Part shown: one piece after another, positions 1 to 7,236 of the stretch
Position numbering within the stretch: the stretch's first letter is position 1
Layout of the letters: each line of letters begins with the position of its first letter
NCBI GenBank assembly: GCA_034110565.1
Contig: JAWUYY010000087.1
Coordinates: forward strand, 1-24,321
Reading direction: 5' to 3'
From: Bermanella sp034110565
GTDB lineage: Bacteria; Pseudomonadota; Gammaproteobacteria; Pseudomonadales; Oceanobacteraceae
DNA: 24,321 bases
Translations under genes and position numbers: made by a program
Notes under the pieces: generated by a model
Told to the model about the DNA's origin: nothing
The model's database searches: none
Seen by the model: only the letters and a program-made list of their open reading frames with translations

Positions 1-73
1 ATGCATCAAGATTTTCTGCGAGAAAAGAGGTACTATACCCGCTCAAAATGTAAGTCAATTAAGTGTGAGTGCC

Positions 74-643
74 ATGAGCGTCGAACAAGCTTTACTGCAG
101 CGTAGTGATAATAAATGTGAATTGTGTGGGTCAACTGAGCAGCTAGCGCCTTTGGCAGTCGAGCCCTCAGATGGCAGCCTTGATCAGAGTATCGTGGCAT
201 GTGAAACGTGTCGTAGCCAAGTTGCAGACCAAGCTAGCATGGATGTAAATCATTGGCGTTGCCTGAATGATAGTATGTGGAGCCAAGAGCCAGCTGTACA
301 GGTGATGGCATACCGTCAACTGTTTGCTTTGATTTCTAAAGGTGAAACTTGGGCGCAAGACAGTTTAGATATGCTCTATCTTGACCCTGAGGTAGAAAAG
401 TGGGCCAAAATGGGCTTGCCTGATGAAGATGCAGAGCCTACTTTTGATGTAAATAAAACGTCTCTTCAAGCGGGTGATAGTGTAACTCTAATTAAAGACT
501 TAGTCGTTAAGGGCGCTAACTTTACCGCTAAGCAAGGAACACTGGTTAAAAATATCTCGCTAACCAGTAACCCTAAGCATATTGAAGGCAAAGTAAATGG
601 CTCACAAATTGTAATCATTTCTGAGTACTGTAAAAAAGCCTAA
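74..643 (+). CDS. PhnA-domain zinc-ribbon protein
   Basis: The protein (189 aa from this ATG) matches the PhnA/YjdM domain family. An N-terminal zinc ribbon has two Cys pairs, CELC near residues 15-18 and CETC about 27 residues later. A middle segment holds the family's 'HWRCLNDSMWS' stretch, and the C-terminal SH3-like domain starts near 'LQAGDSVTLIKDL' and contains 'HIEGKVNGSQIVI'. The name comes from location beside E. coli phosphonate genes, but the family is not required for phosphonate use and its function is not established. No phosphonate genes are nearby. An in-frame GTG at 65 would add three residues; the ATG at 74 is preferred because the family normally starts with a short 'MSxExALLQR' leader. 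There is no strong ribosome binding site for either start. It appears monocistronic, ending at a terminator. Confidence 0.85.
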   Translation: MSVEQALLQRSDNKCELCGSTEQLAPLAVEPSDGSLDQSIVACETCRSQVADQASMDVNHWRCLNDSMWSQEPAVQVMAYRQLFALISKGETWAQDSLDMLYLDPEVEKWAKMGLPDEDAEPTFDVNKTSLQAGDSVTLIKDLVVKGANFTAKQGTLVKNISLTSNPKHIEGKVNGSQIVIISEYCKKA

Positions 644-657
644 TTACGAGCTGATTT

Positions 658-710
658 AAAAAACTCCATGGTGTGATGCTTAAAGCAATCAGATTCATGG
701 GGTTTTTTTT
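658..710 (+). terminator. Rho-independent terminator after the PhnA-domain gene
   Basis: The left arm AAAACTCCATG pairs with CATGGGGTTTT through one G-U wobble, and the right arm runs into eight T residues. The loop is long, about 25 nt. It lies 15 nt after the stop codon and separates this gene from the iron-uptake promoter. Confidence 0.75.
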
Positions 711-747
711 CGTTTAAAAATCAAACAGATCAATAATACACATGGTA

Positions 748-776
748 TTGATAAACATTATCACTTTCATTAAGAT
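748..776 (+). promoter_or_regulatory. Sigma-70 promoter of the exbB-tonB-receptor operon
   Basis: The -35 is TTGATA (748-753, 5/6 to TTGACA), followed by a 17-bp spacer and a -10 of TAAGAT (771-776, 4/6). Transcription would start near 783. That places the ATG at 777 upstream of the mRNA and favours the ATG at 810 as the exbB start. The Fur box overlaps the -35 and the spacer. Confidence 0.6.
749..763 (+). promoter_or_regulatory. Fur box (ferric uptake regulator operator)
   Basis: TGATAAACATTATCA matches the 7-1-7 Fur consensus TGATAATnATTATCA at all but one position. It sits across the -35 and spacer of the exbB promoter, a classic position for Fe-Fur repression. The genes behind it are TonB energisers and a siderophore receptor, which is what Fur normally controls. 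The binding is inferred, not shown. Confidence 0.85.
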
Positions 777-809
777 ATGCGTATAGTTACCTTTTGGGAT
801 GTGCACACG

Positions 810-1472
810 ATGGCGGTTTTAGGATTTATTGATGAAATAGGTGGTCCAGTTGTGGCCATTCTGCTGTTGTCTTCGGTAGTAGCCACTACCTTCATTTTAC
901 TTAAATTGGCTCAAATAATTCTGCAAAGACCCACTCAAAATGCCAGTCCATCTCAGTTGTTGCGATATATGCAGCAGGATGAGATCAAGCAACTAGCCTT
1001 ACTTTCTCAGAATCAACGCAATCCTCGTAGCCAAATTATCGGGCGCTCAGTGAACCTGTTTCAAGGGCGTACACTTGATAATGACAGTGCTCAAGTTGAA
1101 ATCATGCGCCAAGCGCGACTCGTTGTAGATGGATATAAATCGTATTTACGACCACTCGAAGTGATTGCCACCGTTTCTCCATTATTGGGGCTGTTTGGTA
1201 CAGTACTTGGGATGATTGAGGCATTTAAGGCGATGGAAATGGCTGGCGCTCAAGTTGACCCAGCTGTTTTATCTGGTGGTATTTGGCAGGCGTTATTAAC
1301 CACAGCCGTTGGTTTAGGCGTGGCAATTCCTGTGTCTTTATTGCATAGCATGTTTGAGCGCCATGGCGAATTACAAACACAAGCATTACAGGATGACATT
1401 GGCCAAATTTTTACATTCTTTGCTAAACGTCAGCTTGTTGCACAAACCAGTAATCAAAACTGCGCTTCATGA
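810..1472 (+). CDS. exbB: ExbB/MotA/TolQ-family proton-channel protein
   Basis: This is the inner-membrane ExbB subunit that, with ExbD, forms the proton channel powering TonB. A first membrane helix lies near residues 8-35 ('VVAILLLSSVV'). A cytoplasmic segment follows, then the family signature 'VSPLLGLFGTVLGMI' and a third helix containing 'GGIWQALLTTAVGLGVAIP', the conserved MotA/TolQ/ExbB core. Length from this start is 220 aa, somewhat short of the E. coli protein. An in-frame ATG at 777 would add 11 residues but abuts the predicted -10 element; GGGAT at 796-800 gives the ATG at 810 a ribosome binding site with 9-nt spacing. It overlaps the next gene by 4 bp (ATGA), a sign of translational coupling. 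Fur control is likely. Confidence 0.9.
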   Translation: MAVLGFIDEIGGPVVAILLLSSVVATTFILLKLAQIILQRPTQNASPSQLLRYMQQDEIKQLALLSQNQRNPRSQIIGRSVNLFQGRTLDNDSAQVEIMRQARLVVDGYKSYLRPLEVIATVSPLLGLFGTVLGMIEAFKAMEMAGAQVDPAVLSGGIWQALLTTAVGLGVAIPVSLLHSMFERHGELQTQALQDDIGQIFTFFAKRQLVAQTSNQNCAS

Positions 1473-1885
1473 ATAATACATTGTCATTAACCTCAACAAT
1501 GCGTCGTGCTAAGCCTATTAGCTTAACGGCGCTCATTGATGTTGTTTTTATATTGCTGATGTTTTTCATGCTCACGTCTAGCTTTAGTCAGTGGCAAATA
1601 CTCGATCTCAATTCGGCAAGCGCCAATGATCAAGCAAAGAAAGACGCGCCTCCAGTATTAGTGGTTTATGAAAATGAATTTGGGTTGCTAACCGATACCA
1701 TGACACGACCCATCGCTCTTAATAAGGTAGTTAGCGAGTTAGTGGATTTTGATTTAAGCCAAACGTTTATTATTAGTGGGCAAGATTCAGTGCAATTGAG
1801 TCGTCTGATTGAAACTTATGAAGCGCTTCAGCAGCAAGGCTTTTTAAATATTCAAATCGGGCAATACATCAGCGAGAAAAAATAA
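1469..1885 (+). CDS. exbD: ExbD-family protein, first copy (membrane Asp present)
   Basis: ExbD-type protein of 138 aa: a short cytoplasmic N-terminus, a single membrane helix (about residues 17-38, 'LIDVVFILLMFFML') and a periplasmic domain. Asp24 in 'ALIDVV' aligns with the membrane aspartate (Asp25 in E. coli ExbD) that carries protons through the ExbB pentamer. It starts in the ATGA overlap with exbB and is followed 4 nt later by a second, different exbD. The two share the family layout but differ throughout the periplasmic part, so they are not a recent duplication. This copy is the one with the intact proton-relay residue. Confidence in family is high; how the two copies share the channel is unknown. 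Confidence 0.88.
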   Translation: MNNTLSLTSTMRRAKPISLTALIDVVFILLMFFMLTSSFSQWQILDLNSASANDQAKKDAPPVLVVYENEFGLLTDTMTRPIALNKVVSELVDFDLSQTFIISGQDSVQLSRLIETYEALQQQGFLNIQIGQYISEKK

Positions 1886-1889
1886 CGTC

Positions 1890-2300
1890 ATGAAAATGAA
1901 TGATTTTAATCTGATGGATAATGAAAGAGTGACGTCGTCATCAGATGACAACATGATTCCATTAATTAACATTGTATTTCTCCTGCTGATTTTCTTTATG
2001 GTGGCAGGGCAGATCAAAGCACAACCAGATAAAGAAATTTCTTTACCTGTGAGCAGTGAATTAGAAAATGCTCACGCAGAGCTATTAAGATTAGAGATCT
2101 TTGTCGATGGCGCATTCAAATTAAACGGACACTATGTCGAGCTAGAACAAATTAGAACGCAGCTTGAAAAGGAATCTAGTAGTGTAATTGCATTGTTTGC
2201 TGATGCGCGAGTCACGGCTAAACAACTAGACGATGTGTTACAAGTATTTGCCAATGACGCACGTTTTAAAATTAAATTGTATACCTTGGAGCAGTCATAA
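1890..2300 (+). CDS. ExbD-family protein, second copy (Asn in place of membrane Asp)
   Basis: Second ExbD-like protein, 136 aa, with one membrane helix at about residues 22-40 ('MIPLINIVFLLLIFFMVAG') and a periplasmic domain. The position that should hold the proton-carrying aspartate is Asn27 (codon AAC at 1968-1970), so by analogy with E. coli ExbD, where that Asp is essential, this subunit should not relay protons by itself. As ExbB pentamers enclose two ExbD helices, a heterodimer of one Asp and one Asn subunit is a reasonable inference. An alternative start at 1896 would drop two residues. The stop codon overlaps the tonB start (TAATG), so expression is probably coupled. Confidence 0.85.
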   Translation: MKMNDFNLMDNERVTSSSDDNMIPLINIVFLLLIFFMVAGQIKAQPDKEISLPVSSELENAHAELLRLEIFVDGAFKLNGHYVELEQIRTQLEKESSSVIALFADARVTAKQLDDVLQVFANDARFKIKLYTLEQS

Positions 2301-3106
2301 TGGGTATGCGAAGCTGGTCTGTTGCAATATTGCTGGCTGTTTCAGTGCATGTTTTAGCGTTGTTTGCCATCTTAGTGGAAGCAAAAAATACAGAAGGCGA
2401 TGCACTTGATGCAGGTGAAATGGGGATAGAAGTAGGTGCTGGCACACTAGGCTCATTTGCGAATATCCAGGAAAGAATTTCGATGTTAAGCGAAGCGAGT
2501 TCAGAAAAAATAGATACCCAAGAACCTGAGCAAGTAAAGAAGATTCCAGTTAAAGAGTCGAACGAAAAAGTCATCATAAAACCGGTTGTTGAAGCAGTCA
2601 TCGTTAAAGAAAATAGCTTTAAACCGGCAAAAGAAGTTGAAAAAATAATTATAAGTGAAGCACTTACTTCACCAAGTGAAAATGAGAGAGAAGAAGTAAA
2701 GTCTGAGACTAAATCCAGTGCCGCCTATGTACAGGCGGCGATTAAATCTACAGGCCGATCAGACCAAGAAAAAAGCGGGGGTGCTAAAGGCAGTGTCCGT
2801 AATTACATTAATCAAATGAATCGTTGGTTGGCTCAACATCAGCGTTATCCACTAGATGCCAAAAAAGAAAAGCAAGAAGGCACGGTGCGTGTCGCTTTTA
2901 CAATTGATCGAAAAGGTAATGTTCTGCGCCGATCGATTGAAAGATCTAGTGGTTATCCTCTACTTGATGATGCGGCACTTAAGGTGTTGGATGATGCTTC
3001 GCCACTGCCAGAAGTTCCCGATGATTTTGCACCAGGACGTGCAGAGTTATCTTTGGTTAAACCGATTGATTTTACACTTATAACTAATACATCTTTTAAG
3101 GATTAG
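2300..3106 (+). CDS. tonB: TonB energy-transducing protein
   Basis: TonB of 268 aa, linking the ExbB/ExbD motor to outer-membrane receptors. An N-terminal signal anchor spans about residues 5-27 and includes His17, the likely counterpart of the functional His in the E. coli TonB anchor. The periplasmic linker (about 30-165) is rich in Lys, Glu and Val ('EQVKKIPVKESNEKV') rather than the usual Pro-Glu/Pro-Lys repeats. The C-terminal TonB domain (about 175-262) shows 'QRYPLDAKKEKQEGTVRVAF' and 'SSGYPLLDDAAL'. It begins inside the preceding stop codon (TAATG) and is followed almost immediately by the receptor gene. That placement suggests a dedicated TonB for this receptor, though TonB proteins can serve several. 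Confidence 0.9.
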   Translation: MGMRSWSVAILLAVSVHVLALFAILVEAKNTEGDALDAGEMGIEVGAGTLGSFANIQERISMLSEASSEKIDTQEPEQVKKIPVKESNEKVIIKPVVEAVIVKENSFKPAKEVEKIIISEALTSPSENEREEVKSETKSSAAYVQAAIKSTGRSDQEKSGGAKGSVRNYINQMNRWLAQHQRYPLDAKKEKQEGTVRVAFTIDRKGNVLRRSIERSSGYPLLDDAALKVLDDASPLPEVPDDFAPGRAELSLVKPIDFTLITNTSFKD

Positions 3107-3107
3107 A

Positions 3108-5411
3108 ATGAATAAAAATATGAAGAAACCATTAACATTACGTAAATCGCGTTTGGCTCCAAGCGCAGCAGTATTAACTATTGGTCTTCCTACGTTATTG
3201 GTGGGGGCGATTCAATCTGCTTCTGCAGAAGATGCTATTGTACTTGATGTCATGCAAGTTGAAGAGCGTACGGTTGATACCAACCCTTATGCTGAAGCAG
3301 GTGCACCTTACAAAGCGAAAGTATCGGGTGACAGCCGTCACGTAAAAGACCTTGCTGATACGCCGCAAACCATTACCGTATTAACGCAAACACAAATTAA
3401 AGAATCCGGTCGTAGTGACTTGAGAGATATTGTTGATGCGCAGCCAGGTATTACTCTGGGTACTGGCGAAAACGGTAATGCATTTGGCGACCGTTATGTG
3501 ATTCGTGGTCATGAAGCACGTTCAGATGTGTTTGTTGATGGTCTTCGTGATCCAGGCATGAGCACTCGTGAAAGCTTTGCTGTTGAACAAGTAGAAATCA
3601 CAAAAGGACCAAGCTCAACGTTTGCTGGTCGTGGTTCAAGCGGTGGTGCTGTTAACAGCATTACGAAGCAAGCCAGCACTGAATATGATTTCAATAAAGT
3701 AGAAGCTGGTCTAGGTACAGACGACTATCGTCGTATTTCTTTAGATAGCAACCAAACGGTTAACGAAGATTTAGCATTGCGTGTCAACCTATTGCATAGC
3801 TATAAAGAAGTACCGGATCGTGGCCCAAATGATATGGAACGAAATGGTGCAGCTCTTTCGGCGACGTATCAAGCCAATGAAAAATTAAAATTAATTGCTG
3901 ATTACTACCATTCAAGTGCGTTTGATCGTAATGACCTTGGTTCATATATTGATGGCACTACAAACAATGTGAATCACGATGTCCCTGCTTATGCGCAAGA
4001 TCAAGACTTCTTAAAGTCTGATGTGGACACCCTTACATTGCGCGCAATGTACGAAGTGAACAGTAACGTTCGCGTAGAAAACGCGACCCGCTATGGCACA
4101 ACCGATAACGGTTATGTGGTAACCGGTGCTCGTGGAACGACTCGTGATGCAAGCGATCCTGCAGGTGCGATTGATACGATTTCTTTAAGTACTCACAATG
4201 GCTGGCAAGAAGTTGAATATTTCGCTAACCAATTGAATGTCCTGGTTGACTCTGAGATTGCTGGCATGAAACACAAATTTGTATTGGGTGGTGAATACTC
4301 TCAACATAATGTAGTGAATGGTGTGTATAACGTTGACAATAACGGTGCAACTAACTGTACGATGCCTGGTCGTGGTACTAACCCAGCTTCGGGAGGTTAC
4401 TGCATAGTGGACGCTAGTGGTAACTATGTAGGCGACCTTAGCGGTTTAATGCAGCGCGATATTACAAAATCTAATACGGACTCTGATTACAATATCGATA
4501 CCCTTTCTGTTTATGCAATGGACACAGTGGACTTAAATGATTCATGGTCGGTATTTGCAGGTATTCGTGCCGATGCATTTGAATATAAAAACATTGTGAC
4601 AAATCGTGATAGTACTAAATCTGAATATAAATACGATGACGTGCTTTGGAATGGCCATCTTGGTGGTGTGTATAAAATCACCGATAACGGTAACGTTTAC
4701 CTAACGTACAGTACTGCTGCCAACATTAATGGTGGTGAGTCCGATGTGGGTGGTAGCTGTGGCTATGGCGGTATTTGCTCTAGCACAGAAAACGTTGACA
4801 AGGCTAAGCCAGAAACCGTTGAAAATATTGAACTTGGTACCAAGTGGAACCTGCTTAATAATAAGTTATTGGCCACCGCTGCACTTTTCCAAATCACTAA
4901 AGATGACGTAATGGAAGGCACCGATTATGAAGTAGATGGTACCTACAACACGGGTAAAAACCGCGTACAAGGTGTTGAGTTATCATTAGTCGGTAATATT
5001 ACGGATCGTCTAAGTGCTCAACTGGGCATGTCTGTGATGGAATCCGAGATTCTTAAAGCTGATGATGCAGCAGATGTAGGTGGTATCTTAGCGAACTTTG
5101 CAGACCAGTCTGCATTTGCACAAGTACGTTACCAGCTAACCGATCAGTTCAGCTTTGGTGCCGCAGCTAACTACTCAAGTGAAGTGTTCGTTGGACAGCC
5201 TGATAGCGCGGCTAATGAAGACCGTAGTGTGCCGCAATACACAGTGTTTGATGTATTTGCTAACTATGCATTTAATGAAAAGCTCAATGCTCGCTTAAAT
5301 GTTGCTAATATTACAGATGAAAACTATTACCTAACGGCGTATCGTAGTGGTGGTTTTGCTTACATCGGTGATGCTCGCAATGCACAACTAACCGTTGCTT
5401 ACGAATTCTAA
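3108..5411 (+). CDS. TonB-dependent catecholate-type siderophore receptor (Fiu/PiuA-like)
   Basis: Outer-membrane receptor of 767 aa. A signal peptide covers about residues 1-40, with cleavage after 'SASA'. A TonB box-like segment lies at the mature N-terminus ('IVLDVMQVEE'). The plug domain (about 75-190) contains 'FVDGLRDPGMSTRESF' and 'VEITKGPSSTFAGR', close to the Fiu pattern. The rest is the 22-strand barrel, ending in Phe ('TVAYEF') as outer-membrane proteins do. Two Cys pairs sit in predicted outer loops ('NCTMPGRG...GGYC' and 'SCGYGGIC') and may form disulfides. Linkage to piuC strengthens assignment to the Fiu/PiuA group, which import ferric catecholate compounds. The exact ligand cannot be read from sequence. 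It begins 1 nt after the tonB stop codon, and iron control by the upstream Fur box is likely. Confidence 0.9.
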   Translation: MNKNMKKPLTLRKSRLAPSAAVLTIGLPTLLVGAIQSASAEDAIVLDVMQVEERTVDTNPYAEAGAPYKAKVSGDSRHVKDLADTPQTITVLTQTQIKESGRSDLRDIVDAQPGITLGTGENGNAFGDRYVIRGHEARSDVFVDGLRDPGMSTRESFAVEQVEITKGPSSTFAGRGSSGGAVNSITKQASTEYDFNKVEAGLGTDDYRRISLDSNQTVNEDLALRVNLLHSYKEVPDRGPNDMERNGAALSATYQANEKLKLIADYYHSSAFDRNDLGSYIDGTTNNVNHDVPAYAQDQDFLKSDVDTLTLRAMYEVNSNVRVENATRYGTTDNGYVVTGARGTTRDASDPAGAIDTISLSTHNGWQEVEYFANQLNVLVDSEIAGMKHKFVLGGEYSQHNVVNGVYNVDNNGATNCTMPGRGTNPASGGYCIVDASGNYVGDLSGLMQRDITKSNTDSDYNIDTLSVYAMDTVDLNDSWSVFAGIRADAFEYKNIVTNRDSTKSEYKYDDVLWNGHLGGVYKITDNGNVYLTYSTAANINGGESDVGGSCGYGGICSSTENVDKAKPETVENIELGTKWNLLNNKLLATAALFQITKDDVMEGTDYEVDGTYNTGKNRVQGVELSLVGNITDRLSAQLGMSVMESEILKADDAADVGGILANFADQSAFAQVRYQLTDQFSFGAAANYSSEVFVGQPDSAANEDRSVPQYTVFDVFANYAFNEKLNARLNVANITDENYYLTAYRSGGFAYIGDARNAQLTVAYEF

Positions 5412-5431
5412 GTTAAGCGACTGGTGAGACT

Positions 5432-5461
5432 AAAATACCGAGTGCATGCACTCGGTATTTT
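5432..5461. terminator. Strong bidirectional terminator between receptor gene and piuC
   Basis: A perfect palindrome with half-site AAAATACCGAGTGCA is followed by further T residues (to 5465). It ends the exbB-to-receptor transcript. piuC starts 27 nt beyond and has no clear promoter of its own, so partial read-through may set its lower expression. Confidence 0.85.
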
Positions 5462-5487
5462 TTTATTAACGATTTAAAGAGGCTGTG

Positions 5488-6168
5488 ATGCTATTACCTA
5501 TCGAACAAATCATTAGTCGAGAAGATGCCTTGCGGTTACGCGAAACCATAGAGCAAGCTCAGTGGCTTGATGGTAGGCGTACAGCGGGTGGGTTATCGGC
5601 AGACGTAAAAAGCAATTTGCAGCTCGATGAGCAATCTGATTTGGCTAAGCAGTTAGGGCAAGTGGTGACGCAAACTGTAAAGCAACACCCTTTGTTTGTA
5701 TCTGCCACCTTGCCTCATACTGTTTTTCCGCCAAGATTTAATTGTTACCAAGGTGGAGGGCATTATGGTTTACACATAGATGGTTCTATTATGAATTTAC
5801 CGGATGGCAGGCTGATGCGTTCTGATATTTCAGTTACGTTGTTTTTATCAGATGCTGACGAATATGAAGGTGGTGAGCTAAGTATTGAAACGCAGTTTGG
5901 TGCGCAAGAGGTTAAGCTGAATGCCGGAGACATCATATTGTATCCGTCATCTAGTTTACATGAAGTTAAACCTGTAACTAAGGGAAAGCGAGTAGCGTCA
6001 TTTTTTTGGATTCAAAGCATGGTGCCAGATCCAACACAGCGAGAGCAATTATTTGAACTAGACCAATCTATTCAAATATTAACGGTTGAGCGTGGTCGAA
6101 GTGATAATGAGGTTAGACGCCTTAGTGGGCTTTATCACAATCTGTTACGTGGTTGGGCATCTGTTTAA
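5488..6168 (+). CDS. piuC: PKHD-type Fe(II)/2-oxoglutarate hydroxylase PiuC/YbiX
   Basis: This 226-aa protein belongs to the PiuC/YbiX family of 2-oxoglutarate- and Fe(II)-dependent dioxygenases. These are encoded next to Fiu/PiuA receptors in many gammaproteobacteria and act in iron uptake, with an unsettled substrate. The iron ligands are visible: His96 and Asp98 in 'GLHIDG' and His158 in 'SSSLHEV'. Arg168 in 'GKRVASFFW' is the expected 2-oxoglutarate contact. The family end motif 'LSGLYHNLLRGWA' is present. AAAGAGG at 5476-5482 is spaced 5 nt from the ATG at 5488, so that start is chosen over the GTG at 5485. Length matches E. coli YbiX closely. It lies behind a terminator. Confidence 0.93.
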   Translation: MLLPIEQIISREDALRLRETIEQAQWLDGRRTAGGLSADVKSNLQLDEQSDLAKQLGQVVTQTVKQHPLFVSATLPHTVFPPRFNCYQGGGHYGLHIDGSIMNLPDGRLMRSDISVTLFLSDADEYEGGELSIETQFGAQEVKLNAGDIILYPSSSLHEVKPVTKGKRVASFFWIQSMVPDPTQREQLFELDQSIQILTVERGRSDNEVRRLSGLYHNLLRGWASV

Positions 6169-6199
6169 ATGCCAATCAATATCATATAAATAATGAGTA

Positions 6200-6230
6200 G
6201 CTGAATGAATTAATGTGAGTTTAATTCAGC
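6200..6230. repeat. Inverted repeat between convergent piuC and PAS genes
   Basis: GCTGAAT and ATTCAGC form a 7-bp stem across the convergent gene ends, and overlap the stop codon of the minus-strand gene. There is no T tract on either side, so it is at best a weak terminator. Confidence 0.4.
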
Positions 6231-7090
6231 GTCTTATGTAAATTAGGCGGTAATTTCGCCAGTTCCCACAAAAAACTATCCAATTTAAATGTAGCGGTGC
6301 GCAGCTGCTGATCAATATCGGTTAATTCATCACAGATTTTTCGATAGCGCTTGCCACGCTTAATAGCATTTAAAGCCTCGTCTACCTTTTGTTTCTTAGT
6401 GCCAATATACTTCCTAACACGCTTTCCATCTTTCTTTGGGAAAATCAAATATAAGTATTTCTCTTGATGCCAGTAAGGTGTTGCTTCAATTATTTGTGTA
6501 GATTCCAAGCATTCTTTTTCTTCAAGAAGTAATGATTTTGTTTGCTTGAGCTGATTGATGTGATCAGGAATGCGGCCTACTTTATGATCCAGTGTGTCAG
6601 ACGTATTTTTCTCTAGTAATTTTTGACGGTCAGATGTGTCGGTAATAGTGAGGATGGCACCACGATAGTTGCTATCTGCGCTAGGAATTTTTGTCATGGA
6701 AATTCTTGCCCAGAAACTCTCTCCGTTAGCTTTATTAATTGGAATGGATGCAAATTCAATGTGCTGAAGTTTTAGATTATCTAATGCTTTATTGAGCAAG
6801 CAGTGATCTTCGTTTGGAACTAATTCGTGGATGGGCTTGAAAAATAACTCATCATCTTTAGTGCCGAGTTTCCCAACTAAAAATGGATTCATGTAACTAA
6901 TTTGATGTTGAGCGTTTAAAACTAATAACCCTTCTGGTGAAAGTTCAACAAGATTTTGATAACAACGTGTTTCAATTGAATCACAGCTGGTGATATGGAT
7001 TGGAGTGTCTTCTTTTTCAGAAAATGAAACTGACACATCCATATCGGCGTCATATTGCTCTAAAATCGAAATCAGTTCGCGGGCCTTCAT
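6221..7090 (-). CDS. PAS-domain protein with unusual flanking domains
   Basis: A 289-aa soluble protein. Residues 1-40 ('ARELISILEQYDADMDVSVSF') resemble a small domain seen at the start of many phage and accessory-genome proteins. Residues about 45-155 form a PAS sensory domain ('LSPEGLLVLNAQHQISYMN', 'GESFWARISMTKI', 'YRGAILTITDTSDRQ'). A charged, probably coiled-coil linker follows. The C-terminal part (about 210-275) has 'YLYLIFPKKDGKRVRKYIG', like a basic DUF6788-type domain, which is a tentative assignment. No kinase, GGDEF, EAL or clear helix-turn-helix output domain is visible. On the minus strand AGGAAAAGGAAAC precedes the ATG and supports this start. It is divergent from the ThiF-acyltransferase operon and shares its low GC, so it could sense a signal for that operon; this link is inference. 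Confidence 0.7.
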   Translation of the reverse strand: MKARELISILEQYDADMDVSVSFSEKEDTPIHITSCDSIETRCYQNLVELSPEGLLVLNAQHQISYMNPFLVGKLGTKDDELFFKPIHELVPNEDHCLLNKALDNLKLQHIEFASIPINKANGESFWARISMTKIPSADSNYRGAILTITDTSDRQKLLEKNTSDTLDHKVGRIPDHINQLKQTKSLLLEEKECLESTQIIEATPYWHQEKYLYLIFPKKDGKRVRKYIGTKKQKVDEALNAIKRGKRYRKICDELTDIDQQLRTATFKLDSFLWELAKLPPNLHKTLN

Positions 7091-7130
7091 GTTTCCTTTT
7101 CCTCATAGATTAGATGCTTATAAAAAATCA

Positions 7131-7190
7131 ATGAATAAAAACAATTTATCTAGTAATAAAGCATTACTAGTCTTGGCATTATGTGCCTAA
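7131..7190 (+). CDS. Possible 19-residue hydrophobic peptide (speculative)
   Basis: ATG to TAA encodes MNKNNLSSNKALLVLALCA: a polar, lysine-containing head, then a hydrophobic run ending in Ala. It looks like a short leader or truncated signal peptide. It lies in the divergent spacer upstream of the ThiF-acyltransferase gene and contains the 7150-7170 palindrome. No ribosome binding site is visible, so it may simply be chance. Confidence 0.15.
   Translation: MNKNNLSSNKALLVLALCA
7150..7170. promoter_or_regulatory. Candidate operator: perfect 8-bp inverted repeat
   Basis: CTAGTAAT, 5-nt spacer, ATTACTAG: a perfect dyad in the intergenic region between the PAS gene and the ThiF-acyltransferase operon. 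Its size and spacing fit a dimeric regulator site. There is no T tract, so it does not look like a terminator. The binding protein is unknown. Confidence 0.45.
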
Positions 7191-7205
7191 GCATAGCCCC
7201 ATCGT

Positions 7206-7236
7206 TTGATAATTAATAGGTCATAAATCATATATT
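7206..7236 (+). promoter_or_regulatory. Candidate promoter of the ThiF-acyltransferase operon, with direct repeats
   Basis: TTGATA (7206-7211) and TATATT (7231-7236) are each 5/6 to the sigma-70 hexamers, but the 19-bp spacer is long. Two direct GTCATAAA copies start at 7220 and 7239, 19 bp apart (about two helical turns on the same face). An inverted ATGAC follows at 7249. These could be activator sites. All of this is pattern-based. Confidence 0.35.

Noticed and set aside
777..809. Upstream ATG start for exbB
   Set aside because: It abuts the predicted -10 (771-776) and would precede the transcript start; the ATG at 810 has a GGGAT ribosome binding site.
2272..2601. Minus-strand open frame of 109 codons across tonB
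   Set aside because: Antisense to a clear tonB with Ser/Thr/Ile-rich low-complexity translation and no family features.
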